Of a DNA stretch of 64,000 bases, positions 13,660 to 25,972 are shown one piece after another (positions within the stretch are counted from its first letter, which is position 1; every line of letters starts with the position of its first letter). The DNA lies in the NCBI GenBank assembly GCA_010405405.1, contig MU004234.1, forward strand, positions 833,275-897,274, given 5' to 3'. The stretch is from Microthyrium microscopicum. Its lineage: Eukaryota > Ascomycota > Dothideomycetes > Microthyriales > Microthyriaceae. Both the position numbers and the translations under genes were made by a program. Under the pieces are notes generated by a model. The model had not been told where the DNA came from. It saw only the letters and a list, made by a program, of their open reading frames with translations, and ran no database searches.

Positions 13660-14432
13660 TGTATGGCAGTCTTGGTGTGTGTATTTAGTGTGGAGCAATA
13701 ATCTACGCGGCGGCTGCTCGGCCATTTTTATACTCATTGTCTATGAGCTCACTGTGGCGCATGTACCAAATAGTAGAAGCCGACAAACCATTCAAAAGCT
13801 CTTTCAGTAAAATCACTTGTAAGTCTCTCACCTGGTCCTCGTGTCTTTCAAGCACTTTATTTACCTCCTCATGGTATCAATTCTGCTCTGCAATCAGCGT
13901 CAACATGCCCAGGGTATATATGAGGTTCCCACAAACATTAAATCATTGTTCAACTTATCTTCAGCCTCAAGTCTACAGGATCTACAGATTAGCAGTAGGT
14001 GTGAGTAGTTTCACTGAAGATAGGCTGACAGCTTTAAGATATCCACTGGGGCACCCACAAAGCGTTCACATCAGCGTTGAGACGTTTTCAAACTAGATGC
14101 ATACCTCATCTTAGCCACGAGAATTGGTGGAGGGCTCACGTTTCTGTGTTAGCTCCCCGTATGACATCGCTGTTTATACAGACTGGCAGCAGGTTTGATG
14201 GATGCTTGATTTTAAGTTTGGTTGAATCGATGGATATAGAGCCAAAAGTGGCTAAATCAACCAGTTTCTCCATCATCATGACATGTAATCTTTCAGAGTG
14301 CGCTCCTCTCTCCGCTCCAAGCTAAACGAACAATACGATGATGTAAATCCTGTGATTGTTGAAATGAAACCATCGCGATATCAAGAAATAGTGCCCAGCC
14401 ACGTGACAGCGCGTTACGCGTTCACCCTCGTC
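13660..14432. other. 3' flank of the NOS-like gene
   Basis: This sequence between the NOS stop codon and the gypsy insertion site is non-RIP and of balanced composition. Two short frames (13737-14096, 14077-14325) lack motifs and look random. No RNA gene is seen. Confidence 0.5.
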
Positions 14433-14437
14433 GCGTC
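14433..14437. repeat. Target-site duplication GCGTC (left)
   Basis: GCGTC sits immediately before the TG of the left LTR and again immediately after the CA of the right LTR at 23827-23831. This is a 5-bp target duplication, as made by Ty3/gypsy integrases. Confidence 0.92.
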
Positions 14438-14588
14438 TGTTGCAAGAATATGAGAAATAAAGCGTGGTTGATTACTATGGGAGTCTAAGGGCCTAATATA
14501 GTTTTTAGGATACGCTAATTAGGAGATTATATTATCCCTAATTAGGTCCTATAATTATTAATCCCTTAGTATATTCTTTATTATAATA
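14438..14588 (-). repeat. Left LTR of gypsy copy 2 (151 bp)
   Basis: It starts TGTTGCAAG next to GCGTC and ends TTATAATA, the transition-mutated form of TCACAACA seen at the other LTR. In the element's minus orientation this is the 3' LTR. Confidence 0.9.
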
Positions 14589-15112
14589 TCTTCCCTTACT
14601 AGCGTAAACTCTCTTAAGATTATAAATCCTATAGCTATAGCTTTAATAAATAAGTAAAATAAAAAGAATATTATAATAACTAATAAGGAACCTTTACTTA
14701 AGAACTAAGTTTATTACTCTAGTTATACTAGATAGTAACCTCTAAGATATTATTCCTTAAGAACTCTTCCTAAGATCTTAGTTAAACTATTATAAATAGT
14801 ACTTAAGTATTTATAGCTTCTTAATCCTTTTAGGAAGGTTTGTCTATATAGGAGCTATTAGTAGTAATATATTAAGGAATTATAAAGAGTTTATATAGAT
14901 ATACTAAGGCTACTTAATCTAGTAAGGAATATATATAATCTATATATTAAGGCCTTAAAGGGTAAAATTTATAAAAAGTAATATATAAGTAGTAATAAAG
15001 AACTAGGTAGTAATTACTAGTTTAAGTAAATATAGAGATAAAAGCCTAATCCTATGTTTATAAAGCTTTATAATTTATTATCTTCTCTTCTTCTTCTTTA
15101 TTATACTTCTAT

Positions 15113-17035
15113 AATATTTTTAAGCTAGTAGAAGTAGATTCTCTTTTATACTTTTAATATTATTAAATATAAGTAACTTTATATATTCTCCTTACTTAAA
15201 ACTTATTATTTATACTTCCTAGGGTTCTTAAAATAGCTTCTCTAGGTACTCTAAAGAAGGATAGCTCTTAGAAGTCTAATAAGGAAAACTCTTCTTATTT
15301 AGGTACTTATTAGAAGATTATTAATACTCTAAAGAAGGATAAGTAGAAGTAGCTTTTACCTTATATAATCTATTTACGTAAGAAGGTTAAGGCTAAGGTT
15401 TTATTTCTTTTACTAAGTTATAAAGAAACTCCTAAGAAATTAGTTTATAACTTAATTAAGCGTTATTCTTATTCTATAAGTTTCTAGCTAATTAACTAAA
15501 TCCTAGAAGCTAATAAGAAGAAGGAAGATCTCTTTAGTAATACTTTTAATAATGTCTCTTATTCTTACTATAAGTTTCTAGTACCTTTTATAATGCTAAG
15601 AATATCTTATTAAATAATTCCTATTAATAATACTCTTACTTAAGGATTAATATATATAATAGGAAGTCTAGACTTATTAGAAAGTAATTATAAAGCTAAG
15701 TATAGAACTTCTATACCCTTTAACTTATTATAAGTATATAACTTCTATATTAAAACTTTTATAATAGTTTTAACTTATAAGTATAAGGCTACTAAAAAGG
15801 AGTTAGTAAACTTAGTAAAGTACTAAGAGTTTATAAAGTAAAAAGTAAAAGGTTATAAAGATTAACTAGCCTTTGCTAATAAGAGCCTAAAAGATACTTA
15901 TAAGTATATTAAAATTACTAAAGCTATATATAATAAACGTAAGTAGGAGTTAAAGTAAATAAGACTTTAAAAACATAAACATAAAATAAGCTTAATAATA
16001 ATTCTAAAAAAGCTATTTACTATATATAGTTATATAAATATAGTAGAACTAACTACTAAGAAGAGTATAAATTATTAAGAAAAGTAAGTTAAGTTCCTAG
16101 ACTCTAATTAGTATTCTACCTTTAAGAACGTTAAACTCTTAAGAGAGAAAGTAACTTAGGAATTACTCTTCTAGCTCTTAAAATATTACTAGAAGAATAA
16201 TAGTATTCTAATAAAGATTATTAATATCCTAATACTTATATCTTAGTAAGAAATCTATTAGTATTTAAGTACTTTACTCTTAACTAGAAATATCCTATCG
16301 TTATCTTCTTATTTAAAGACTTCTATAATATATATAACTATAAGAGTAAAGTAAGAAAAGGCTTATATACGTTACTAGGACTTATTACGAGTTTATACTT
16401 ATAATAGGTACGTTATTAGTATACGTAAAGAGAATAAGGCTTCTTTCCTAAATAGCGCCTATATTAATTATATATTTAATAGTAAACCTTAAACTTATTT
16501 ATTCTATAAGGACTACGTCTTACTATAGAGTTAGAAGAAAGGTCTAAATTCTACTATTATTTAGTTGTCTACTTCTCTTAGTATTTCTAAGTTACTAATT
16601 AATAAAAAGTACTTTAGAATAGCTAAAATTACTATAGGATTAGTAGCCTAGGCAAAGCTCTTAAAGAATAAGAAAAAGAAGTAGGCATAGGCCTTAAAGA
16701 GATAGGACTCTATAGAATTATAGTAAAATATATAGTAGTAGTTCTTTAATATTCCTATATTTTCTAGTCTTATCTTATTAATTTATTAAAGGATAGACTT
16801 TAGTAATAGTCCTAAGGATTACTAAAAAAATCTAAAAATAACTTATTATATTTAAATATCCTTAGTAATAGTCTTAAAGATTACTAGGGAGATCTAAGAA
16901 TTTAGCTTATTTATTATAGCTTATAATAATTTACTTAAATTAATAATAAAATAAAAGTAATTTCTTATAAATAGTTTTTTAAATAAATATAATTAGGAAA
17001 GGTTATAAAAGAGATAATAAAAGATTAATTTTTCT
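15113..17035 (+). pseudogene. Degenerate antisense ORF between pol and the 3' LTR
   Basis: Read on the plus strand, opposite to the reverse transcriptase, one frame runs about 640 codons without a frameshift. Its stops are TAA and TAG, each explainable as CAA or CAG hit by CpA-to-TpA change. Lys/Glu/Gln-rich stretches of plausible protein composition occur, for example around 15520, 15890 and 16660-16700. The equivalent region of copy 1 (about 500-2430) keeps the same collinear sequence. I do not recognise the protein family. The frame runs towards the end of pol, so the two reading directions would converge near 17040. In such AT-rich DNA an apparent frame may be fortuitous, hence the moderate confidence. 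Confidence 0.45.
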
Positions 17036-19564
17036 TTTTTTTCTTATAGGTATCTTACCTATATCTATACGTAAGATAATTTCTTATCTAGGAGTAGCCT
17101 TCTACTATCTTTATCTTAATCTTAAATATTATAGGCTAGTACTAGGACGTATAGAACTACTAGGCATTATAATTAGCCTAAATATATTAGTATCCTATAA
17201 GAATCCTTTAGTTATATCTATCTCTTATAGTAGACTAAGTTTAAAGTAATCTATAAAAAGAACTTCTACTTTTATAATATCTAGTAATAAAGGATTAATA
17301 CCCTAATAGTCTTCTCTAAGATTAGATACCTATTTATATAGATCTATTACCTTTAGTATAGGCATATAGGCAATTAGGGTAGTAATCTTATTATAGCTTC
17401 TTAGCCTTAATAATTTATTTCCTTACTCTTATTATTCTAGTAATATAAAGATTAATTCTTATTTTACTATAGCTAGGAGGATTTCCTTCCTTACTAAGCT
17501 TTAATTTAGGAAGGTAAAAATATTATTATTCTTCTTCTTTACTAAATCTTATAATATTATAGAATATTCTACCTTCTATATAATTTACTCTATCTACTCT
17601 AGATTACTTTATACTAAAGCTAAAATTAAGCTAGAAGAAATATATTCTAACGCTATAGGAGTCTCTAAATTATTACTTAGGTTATAAATAGTTACTATAA
17701 AGCGTTTCTTTTCTTATTTATAAATACCTACTTTAGCTTCTTAAACTTTTCTTATAAGGTTAAGAGAAATAGTAGATAGACCTAAGTAATATCTCCTAGT
17801 ACTAGACCTCTTAATATTAATTAACTCTACTAAAAGGTTTCTTAATTTATTAAGCTAGTCTTTCTTAGTTATAGTAAATATATCTATCTTATTTCTACGC
17901 TCTTTATTTAGAACGCCTTTAAAATTATCCTTACTTAGTTACTTATACTTAGGATATAGCTAGTTTTAGTAATAGTATTTATTTTCTTTCTACGTATATA
18001 CCTATATAAGGCAATTCTTATAGATAAGGTTTCTAAGCACTCTTTTATTAAGTATTTTAAGAGTGTATATTCTTAAAGGGTAGGCCTTTAAGACTTTATA
18101 AAGGCTAAACTATACTACTTAGAACTTAGTTTTATTTAAGTTTTTAAGGAGCATATAAGAACCTATAAAGAACTTAATAATAGAGTCCTTTTTTAAAATT
18201 ATATTACTATTAATAAGGTTTAAAGCTATAGCTTATTTTAATAAGGCATTATAATAGACTTATCTAATAGTTCTAACCTTCTCTAGATAATCTTTAGCAA
18301 TTATATAGATAAGAGGTATAGTATTAATTAATTTAGCCTATTTATCTTTCTTTACCTAGCTTATTTTAAAGTCCTTAAGATCTCTCCTATAGATAAAGAA
18401 GAAGAGAGATATTCCTAACGTAGTATAAGCTTATACTCTAGTAGTATAAACTACTTAATCTAGGTATAAATCCTAACTAGCTATAAGTTTTCTTTCTAGG
18501 AACTTAGTTAGGAATATACCTAGTAAGCTATTAAATCTCTTAACCTTCCTATTAGACTAAAAGTTATATAGAGCTATTAAGTAGTGCTTAGTCTTTATCT
18601 ATTATAATAAGGATAAAATTACGTCTAAGATAAACTAAGGTCTATTATCTAAGGTTAATAATTAAGGAGAACTATATTTTAAGACAATTTTTCTATAGAT
18701 AAATTCTATAACTATAAGAGTAGTAGTATTTAGTACTACTTCTATAATAGGCTATCCTATAGCATAGTTAATTATATAGATAATATACTAGTTTTTAAGA
18801 AAACTCTATAGAAATTTATTAATTAGGTTAATTTCCTAAGCCTTAAATAGCTATAAGTTTTATACTTAATAGTAGGACCTACGCTTAGGCCTACTTTAAT
18901 TTATCTATTAAACTTAATATATAGGACAAAACTAGGTAAATTCTTAGAAGTTATCCTCTATCCTTAGCTATTAACCTTCTAGTTTAAGGATATTAGTAAG
19001 GCTTATATATAATAAGTACCTATACTAATTATATACTTTCTTAATAAAGTCTTAGTAGTAGAAGGAGTAAATATAGAGTAAACTAGTAAGTATCTTAGCT
19101 TTAGTAGAATTTTTCTCTAAGAATAGATATCTATATTTCTTCTTAATATCTTTATTAAGGTTAATCTAAAAATAATTAAGAATGCTTTTTTAAAGCCTCT
19201 TCTATACGCTAATAAGGATAATATAATCTTTCTTTTTTAACGCTTCTTATAAGCCCTATATATAGAAAGCTTCTTATTCTTTTTACTCTTATAAGGGTTC
19301 TAATAGAGTAGCTTATACCTTAGAAGATAAGTTATTATTATTATCTTTAGGCTCTATTTCTTAAATAATATTAATCTATCTTTCTTAAAAGTTTAAGTAG
19401 TAATTAAGAGTATTAGGAACTATTACTTAGAAACCCTTATAATACGTAAAGATAAGATTAAATTCTTAGAACTCTTTAATCTATTAAGTAATATATTAAG
19501 TATTATTCTTAATTATATTTATATACTATAAGCTATTATAATTTATAATTACTTTAGTAGTCTT

Positions 19565-20139
19565 NNNNNNNNNNNNNNNNNNNNNNNNNNNNNNNNNNNN
19601 NNNNNNNNNNNNNNNNNNNNNNNNNNNNNNNNNNNNNNNNNNNNNNNNNNNNNNNNNNNNNNNNNNNNNNNNNNNNNNNNNNNNNNNNNNNNNNNNNNNN
19701 NNNNNNNNNNNNNNNNNNNNNNNNNNNNNNNNNNNNNNNNNNNNNNNNNNNNNNNNNNNNNNNNNNNNNNNNNNNNNNNNNNNNNNNNNNNNNNNNNNNN
19801 NNNNNNNNNNNNNNNNNNNNNNNNNNNNNNNNNNNNNNNNNNNNNNNNNNNNNNNNNNNNNNNNNNNNNNNNNNNNNNNNNNNNNNNNNNNNNNNNNNNN
19901 NNNNNNNNNNNNNNNNNNNNNNNNNNNNNNNNNNNNNNNNNNNNNNNNNNNNNNNNNNNNNNNNNNNNNNNNNNNNNNNNNNNNNNNNNNNNNNNNNNNN
20001 NNNNNNNNNNNNNNNNNNNNNNNNNNNNNNNNNNNNNNNNNNNNNNNNNNNNNNNNNNNNNNNNNNNNNNNNNNNNNNNNNNNNNNNNNNNNNNNNNNNN
20101 NNNNNNNNNNNNNNNNNNNNNNNNNNNNNNNNNNNNNNN
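19565..20139. other. Assembly gap (575 N)
   Basis: A run of N interrupts gypsy copy 2. By alignment with copy 1, the missing interval corresponds to 4951-5737, about 787 bp, and includes the reverse-transcriptase core. Confidence 0.95.
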
Positions 20140-23100
20140 TTCTTAATATCTTTTTCTACTATATAGACTTACTAATAGCTTAATAAGAGATTAAGCTTAG
20201 AGAAGAATCTTACTCTACTAATAGTATTAAAATATTTATTAATTTATAGTAAAGAATAAGTATCCTTACGCGTAATTATATTAAGTAGATAGTAGTTAAT
20301 ATATATTCTCTATTTTTCTTCTAGCTTTAGTATAAATAAGATAAGGAAACCCTAAGGACTTCCTAAGACTCTAATAAGTCCTTTAATAAGTAGTTCTTAA
20401 ATTTACTTTTCCTACTCTTCTAGTTATAGGCTAGATATCTAATAATAAGCCTAATTATAAGGAGAAGCGTTCTTTATAAGGATTTTATAATTAAACTTAG
20501 AATATAGAGAAAGTTTAGGAAAGGTATAACAAAAAGACTTATAGTAATTATTTAAAAGTTTCTATATACCTTTATTTTCTAGAGTAAGTTTATTAATATT
20601 AAGGTTATTAGTTATTAAGAGGATATTAGGCTATTTCTATATTCTATAAATTAGCTAAAGAATGCTCTTAACTTTATCTTCTACTCTTTTTACTCTATTT
20701 TAAAGTACTTAAAAGATTATATAGAGAGAGCTAGCTATAAACTACTCTATTTATTCTAAGTAGCTTTCCTTATTCTAAAGAGGCTCTACCTAGCGTCTTA
20801 TAGTAAGCTTATAAGTATATAAGCTCCTTAAGTATTACTCTATAAGCTTAATTTACTTTATTATCTAATTAATTTATAGATTATATAACTAGAACTATAA
20901 AAGTCTAAAAATAATATTAAGATTAGAAATATTTAGGATATAAGCCTTAAAGTAGCTATAAAAGGTCCTAATATAATAAGATAAGTAAATCCTAAAGAAA
21001 GTTATAACTATATAGCTATCTATAAGAGTAACTTCTTTCTTTAGGATAAGTATTATAGAAGCTTTAAGTTTTTTAATAATCTTTTAACTAATATAAATAA
21101 AGTTAGCTCCTAAGTTTAGGAAAGCTATAATCTTAATAAAATAATTTTTATAATATAAGCAAATAGGTAGATATAAAAGAGTATTATTATATTTACTTAT
21201 ATAGTTAAAGAAAGCTTATTAATTATTATATAAATAAGTAAGGTATTCTAATTTTAAGCTAGAAGATTTCTATTTATCTCTTAATAATAGTAGTTTTTTA
21301 AACCTTATTATCGCTAGTTAGGCTTTTTATAATTTATAGTATAGTAACTAAGTTTACTATAATTTTAGTACTTAAGTTTAGAGTTATCTATAGAAGCTTT
21401 CCTACCTTTAGAGTCCTTTTTATAAGAGAGCTATAACTTCTTATTAGAGTTAAATTTCTTAGAGCGTTAAGTATTACGTTATTCTTTAAAATAGTAACTA
21501 TAGCTATTTATAGCATTAAGCTATCTTAAATTTTTATTATTTAACTTAAGCTTATTATTAGTATAGCTTTTACTATTAACTTCTTTAAGATATTCCTTAG
21601 AATTAGTATTTAGAATAAGCTCTTTATCTTCTTTAAAACTAGAGAAGATTTTATTAAGCTACTCTAGCTTATAAGCGTTATAAATATTACGCATATTTTT
21701 ATAGGAGTCTATATTATATTTAATAATTTCTTATTTAAAGGCTAAAATATTAACTATAAGGTTAAGAATAGTACTATGCCTATACTTAGCTTTAAGAATA
21801 ACCTATTCTTTAAGGCCTCCTTAGATTTAGATATCTATTTTATAATTAGTAGGTATAGGATTTATTTAAGTCTATAAGATATAAAGATAATAGATAAATT
21901 CCTTAGTAAATAAAACCTATAATATATAATCTTACTAAATACTAACTTTAAGTATATCTTTTTTAATGCTAAATATAGGTTAAAAGTAGATAAAGAAGTA
22001 AAATAAACTTTTAAGTATCTTAAACTCTTCTATAGCCTATTACTAGGCTAAGTTAGCCTATAGGAGACATTACTTAATAAGAAGATATTCTTTAACCTTA
22101 GTAATTTTCTACTACTTAGGTAAAGCAGAATCTAATAGGAGAATATTCTTACTAGCCTTAAAAGTATAAAGGAGGCTCTTAGCCTAAGCATTATACTTAC
22201 TTAGTTTCCTAGAGAATAAACTATTAAGAAGTATCTTAAACTTAGTTAAATATTATCTCTATTCCTAAGAAACGTCCCTTATTATCTTAATAAGTTTTTA
22301 AGGACTAAAAGTTTAGAAAAGCAATTTAATAGTCTTATTTAACTCTTTACTTAGCTTTTCTATAAGGTCTAGGTAAGTAATACCTATTTATAAAGTTTTC
22401 TAAGTTAAAGCTTAAGTTTAGGCATAAGCCTTAATTTTATTTACCTAGTAATCTTAGGTATATAGAGTAAACTTACTTATATTAAGGCAAGAAGTTAATT
22501 TAGTAATATAATTTATTATCTTTTGCTACTAAGTATATTAGACGTCCTTTATAAGTTTAGAGCTATAATCTTATTTACTTTGTTTATTAGTAGTAGAGTA
22601 AAATAACACTTCCTAAAGAAGAATAGGCCTATTTATAAACTACTAATTTCTATTATTATTATATTAGAAAGTTTAGTTATAAGCCTAAGAAACGTAGTTA
22701 GGTCTCTTAAGAGTATAGTTTTAAGCCTAAAAGAAAGTTTATAGTTTAGCAAGAGAATAGTTAATAGTTTAGAGATTAACTTAATACGTACTAGTAGAAT
22801 AGTTTAAGACTTAGAGCCCTAATTACTAAACGTTAGTAACCTAAGTTATAAGGTTAAGACTAGAATTTAGTATATTAAAAAGGTTATTTAGTAATATAAG
22901 AGTAAGTTACTTATCCTAAGGACTTAAGTTAGTAACCTAGGCTTAGTATTATACCTACTAAGTATCTTATTCTATAGCTTAGGCTATAATATTATTATGC
23001 TAGTTATTTATTTTAGTAAAGAAGAGTAATAGTTTTAATAAAGGATATAATCTTAGTAAAGTAGGGAAAGAGTCTTAAGGTCTAAAAGTTTTTATACTAA

Positions 23101-23675
23101 AGTTAGTTAAATAGAATCTAGAGTTAAGAGATTATTCTAAGGTAGATTTTTATACTTCCTTAGTATAGATAAGATCTTAATCTAATTTCTTAAGATAACC
23201 TAAGGCTAAGAGTTTACGTCGTTACTTATTAGCTTTAATCTATATAGTAAAGTTCTTATAACGTTATTCTAAGGGATTTTCTAAGGAGAAGTTTCTATAT
23301 TTTGTCTAATAGCTACGTAATTAACGTAATAAAAATTAGTAAGGATAAAGAGGGTATTATTATAGAAGAGATAATTCTTATAATATATTTAATAATCCTT
23401 AAAGTAGTAGTTTAAATTAAAGATAATTTAAGATATTTTTAGGATATATTATAGTAAGAAATATTATTATATATAAATCTTAAGAATTATTTCCTAATAT
23501 ATAGTTACTAAGCATTAGGCTATAATAAGGCTAGCTAATTAGAGAATAGTATTCTTAGAGTATATCTTACTAGATATTAATCCTAAGTAATTATTAATAA
23601 TAAAGTAAATCTAGAAATTTCTATAAGAGGTCTATTATCTAAAGGTCTTAATTAAATTAAATTATTACTACTAGA

Positions 23676-23826
23676 TATTATAAGAATATAAGAAATAAAG
23701 CGTGGTTAATTACTATAAGAGTCTAAGGGCCTAATATAGTTTTTAGGATATGCTGATTAGGGGATTATGTTATCCCTAATTAGGTCCTACGATTACTAAT
23801 CCCTTGGCATGTTCTTCATCACAACA
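23676..23826 (-). repeat. Right LTR of gypsy copy 2 (151 bp)
   Basis: It starts TATTATAAG (mutated TGTTGCAAG) and ends with an intact CACAACA, followed by the GCGTC duplication. In the minus orientation this is the 5' LTR, so its transcription would run away from rfa3. Its outer 50 bp are barely RIP-mutated. Confidence 0.9.
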
Positions 23827-23831
23827 GCGTC
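23827..23831. repeat. Target-site duplication GCGTC (right)
   Basis: This is a perfect copy of the 5 bp at 14433-14437 and directly follows the terminal CA of the LTR. Confidence 0.92.
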
Positions 23832-23897
23832 AAATCAACTCATTCTCAACGAAATACATCTAGCATTCTCATAATTTACTTCTAAACAGTCAAGATC

Positions 23898-24322
23898 ATG
23901 GATTCCGTCCCACAAACTCCAAGAATCAACGCCCGCTATCTAGAGGCTTTCAAAGACCACACGGTGCGTGTAGTGGGCAAAGTCACCGACCTTAGAGGCA
24001 ATACCGCGACAATCGAAGCTGATGGTCCTATCGTTGTCCAACTGAACCGCGTATGAACTCCTCTGGAAATTGAGATGGGACTGCTCTGACATATATGACA
24101 GGAATCGCATCTTCAGCTGAACAGCGCTGTTGAGGTGGTTGGGAAAGTCAATGCTGATTTGTCGATCAAGATTATGCTATTCACGGACTTTGGCAAGAAC
24201 TTCGGTATATCAATCCAAGTTTGATTGACGTACCGAGCTAATACGCGATAGACTATGCTGCAATGGATGCTGTGGTAGATGCAACACACCGGTACAAAGA
24301 AATCTTCTACAGCGATACCTAG
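23898..24322 (+). CDS. rfa3: Replication protein A 14-kDa subunit (Rfa3/Ssb3-like)
   Basis: This is the smallest subunit of the RPA single-strand DNA-binding heterotrimer used in nuclear replication and repair. Three exons (23898-24050, 24102-24204, 24252-24322; introns 51 and 47 bp) encode 108 residues. The protein opens with PRINARYLEAF and has VRVVGKVTDLRG and VEVVGKVNADLSIK blocks. It ends with DAVVDATHRYKEIFY, the family's C-terminal trimerisation helix. Each exon is too short to stand out alone; the call rests on the spliced product. A gypsy LTR ends only 71 bp before the ATG, so the promoter and 5' UTR must be very short or partly LTR-derived. The gene converges on the MFAP1-like gene, with about 100 bp between their stop codons. 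Confidence 0.92.
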
Positions 24323-24421
24323 AACAACGAAGACATGAACGAATCGCAGGCCGAAGCATGAGAACGGCGTCAATGAATTATATGAATCTTTCCACACTAA
24401 TATGTGCATTGGGGTATATAT

Positions 24422-25657
24422 CTAATCAGTCCGCATCCTCTTTTCCGGCCTTCTCGTATCCTCCCCAGGCCGTTTTCTATCGCCCAGCGCACTGGCATTC
24501 GCACCAGTACCACCACTATTTGGCCCATCAAAATCAGGCTGGAATCGTGCATCAAGATCTCTATAATCGCCCCCTCCTCCTCTGTCATCTCCGCCTCTCC
24601 GTGGCCGTCGGTCACGCTCATCACCAAAGCGACCTGTATCTTCATGCCGCATATCTTTATACTTTGTCCGTCCTTTCCGACCCAGCAACGCGGTATTTCG
24701 TATCTGCATGTACTCGGGCAACGCAGACCGATCTTTGACATCATCTTCATATCGCCCGCCCATGATATCGCGATCCAGTAATCCAGCCTCTTTTGAGTCT
24801 TCGGTGTAAAACGCGCCTTTGTGGAAATATTGCTGCATGTAGCTCATTTTGCCCTTTCCTTCCCGCTCCTGCTTCTGTTTATCCAGATGTTCTTTATCCT
24901 CGGCCTCTCTCTCTTCTGCCGTAAGATTCCGTCTCCGCTCAATCTCTTCGCGCTCCTTCTCAGCCGCAATAAGCCCATCCCGTTCTCGCTTCACGCGTTT
25001 GAGTTCTCTTAGTTTCCATGCCGTGAGTTCTGCTTCGGGATCAATGTCGTCTGTGTCGTCAACTTCATCGTCAACCTTCTCATCGTCCCAGAATGCTTTG
25101 CCTTCGGCGCGCGCTTGGGCGTTACGTTGGAGCTGTTCTTGGATCATATCATCTGTACGTGCTTTGCGCTTTGCTTCATCTTCAGCCCATTTCTGATCTT
25201 CACTTTTCGTCTCCTCTTTTGCGCCATTTGTAACTGCGTTGCGTGCACCCTTTTTTATGAAGACGGGCCGGAGGAGTTTGCGCTTGGTTTCTTCCTCAGA
25301 ACTGCTTTCTTCTTCTGATGATTCTTCTTCGCTGCCACTGCCACTGCCGCTTTCTTCGTCTGAGCCTTCGCTCTCGGTCTCGAACTCTTCCTCGAGTTTT
25401 TTGCGATCGTCTAGAGATTTTTGCGCTGCGGCCGAGGCGTTGATGTCGACCTTTTTGAGACTGCCAGCAATCTGGGACGTGGATTTAGGGAAGGAGGCTG
25501 CGGAGGGCTTTGATGCTGGCTTTGGAGCTTCTTGTTGTGGTTCTTCGGTCTCTGATTCTGATTCTGAAGAGGAGGATTGTTGCGCAGCTGTGCCGGGTTT
25601 TCCTGGTCGATGCCTGGCTGGGCGTAGAGGATTTGCGGTCATGCGCTTGGGTGCCAT
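24422..25657 (-). CDS. MFAP1-like spliceosomal protein
   Basis: This is a single-exon gene of 411 residues. MFAP1 family proteins are components of the B-complex spliceosome and bind Prp38. The N-terminal half is acidic and Ser/Glu-rich (SESESETEE, GSGSGSEEE runs), followed by charged helices rich in KRERD and EREEIERRR. The conserved MFAP1 C-terminal block is clear at about 275-345, with KMSYMQQYFHKGAFY, LLDRDIMGGRYEDD and LGRKGRTKYKDMRHEDT. The C-terminus is Arg/Gly-rich and disordered. The start at 25657 is the first ATG, and its upstream region is shared with the divergent kap123 gene (315 bp between starts). The family call is firm. Splicing function is from family knowledge. Confidence 0.92.
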   Translation of the reverse strand: MAPKRMTANPLRPARHRPGKPGTAAQQSSSSESESETEEPQQEAPKPASKPSAASFPKSTSQIAGSLKKVDINASAAAQKSLDDRKKLEEEFETESEGSDEESGSGSGSEEESSEEESSSEEETKRKLLRPVFIKKGARNAVTNGAKEETKSEDQKWAEDEAKRKARTDDMIQEQLQRNAQARAEGKAFWDDEKVDDEVDDTDDIDPEAELTAWKLRELKRVKRERDGLIAAEKEREEIERRRNLTAEEREAEDKEHLDKQKQEREGKGKMSYMQQYFHKGAFYTEDSKEAGLLDRDIMGGRYEDDVKDRSALPEYMQIRNTALLGRKGRTKYKDMRHEDTGRFGDERDRRPRRGGDDRGGGGDYRDLDARFQPDFDGPNSGGTGANASALGDRKRPGEDTRRPEKRMRTD

Positions 25658-25972
25658 GTTGATTGAGGTAATGAATGTGTATTGGGCGAGTATGAATTTC
25701 TACATTGGTCAAAAGAAACAGTGAAGCCTGCCTGATCGACAAGAAATGGCAGCTGGTGGTTGGAACTTGAGAGGCGGCGAAAATGGGTTGTGATTGGTTG
25801 ATGGATTTTGCAGGGATAGGAATCCACCCCGCCAAAATTTCTGAAATTTGATGTGCTTCAATCTTTTTTTGTTCTTGACCTCTCCCTTCTCCATCCTCTG
25901 CTCTGCCCAACTTGCGCCAAACTAATTCTCTCGCCATTGCGGCCATCCGGTCTTCTCTTTTACCTCTTCAGC

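Larger units (their letters stand above)
14438..23826 (-). mobile_element. Ty3/gypsy LTR retrotransposon, copy 2 (complete, RIP-inactivated)
   Basis: This 9389-bp element (575 bp of it unsequenced) has 151-bp LTRs and a GCGTC duplication on both sides. It is collinear with copy 1, which fixes the minus orientation. A purine run (minus-strand AAGGGAAGA) abuts the left LTR, as a polypurine tract should at the 3' LTR of a minus-strand element. The minus sequence right after the other LTR (TCTAGTAGTAA) could be a RIP-altered tRNA primer site; this is inference. The interior is riddled with TAA/TAG stops, so no intact gag or pol exists. The segment at about 15113-17035 has an additional open frame on the opposite strand. 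The LTR edges kept more G/C than the interior. Confidence 0.93.

Noticed and set aside
24849-25724. Ser/Phe-rich plus-strand frames opposite the MFAP1-like gene
   Set aside because: They mirror its Glu/Lys-rich codons and show no motifs. The minus-strand gene explains the region fully.
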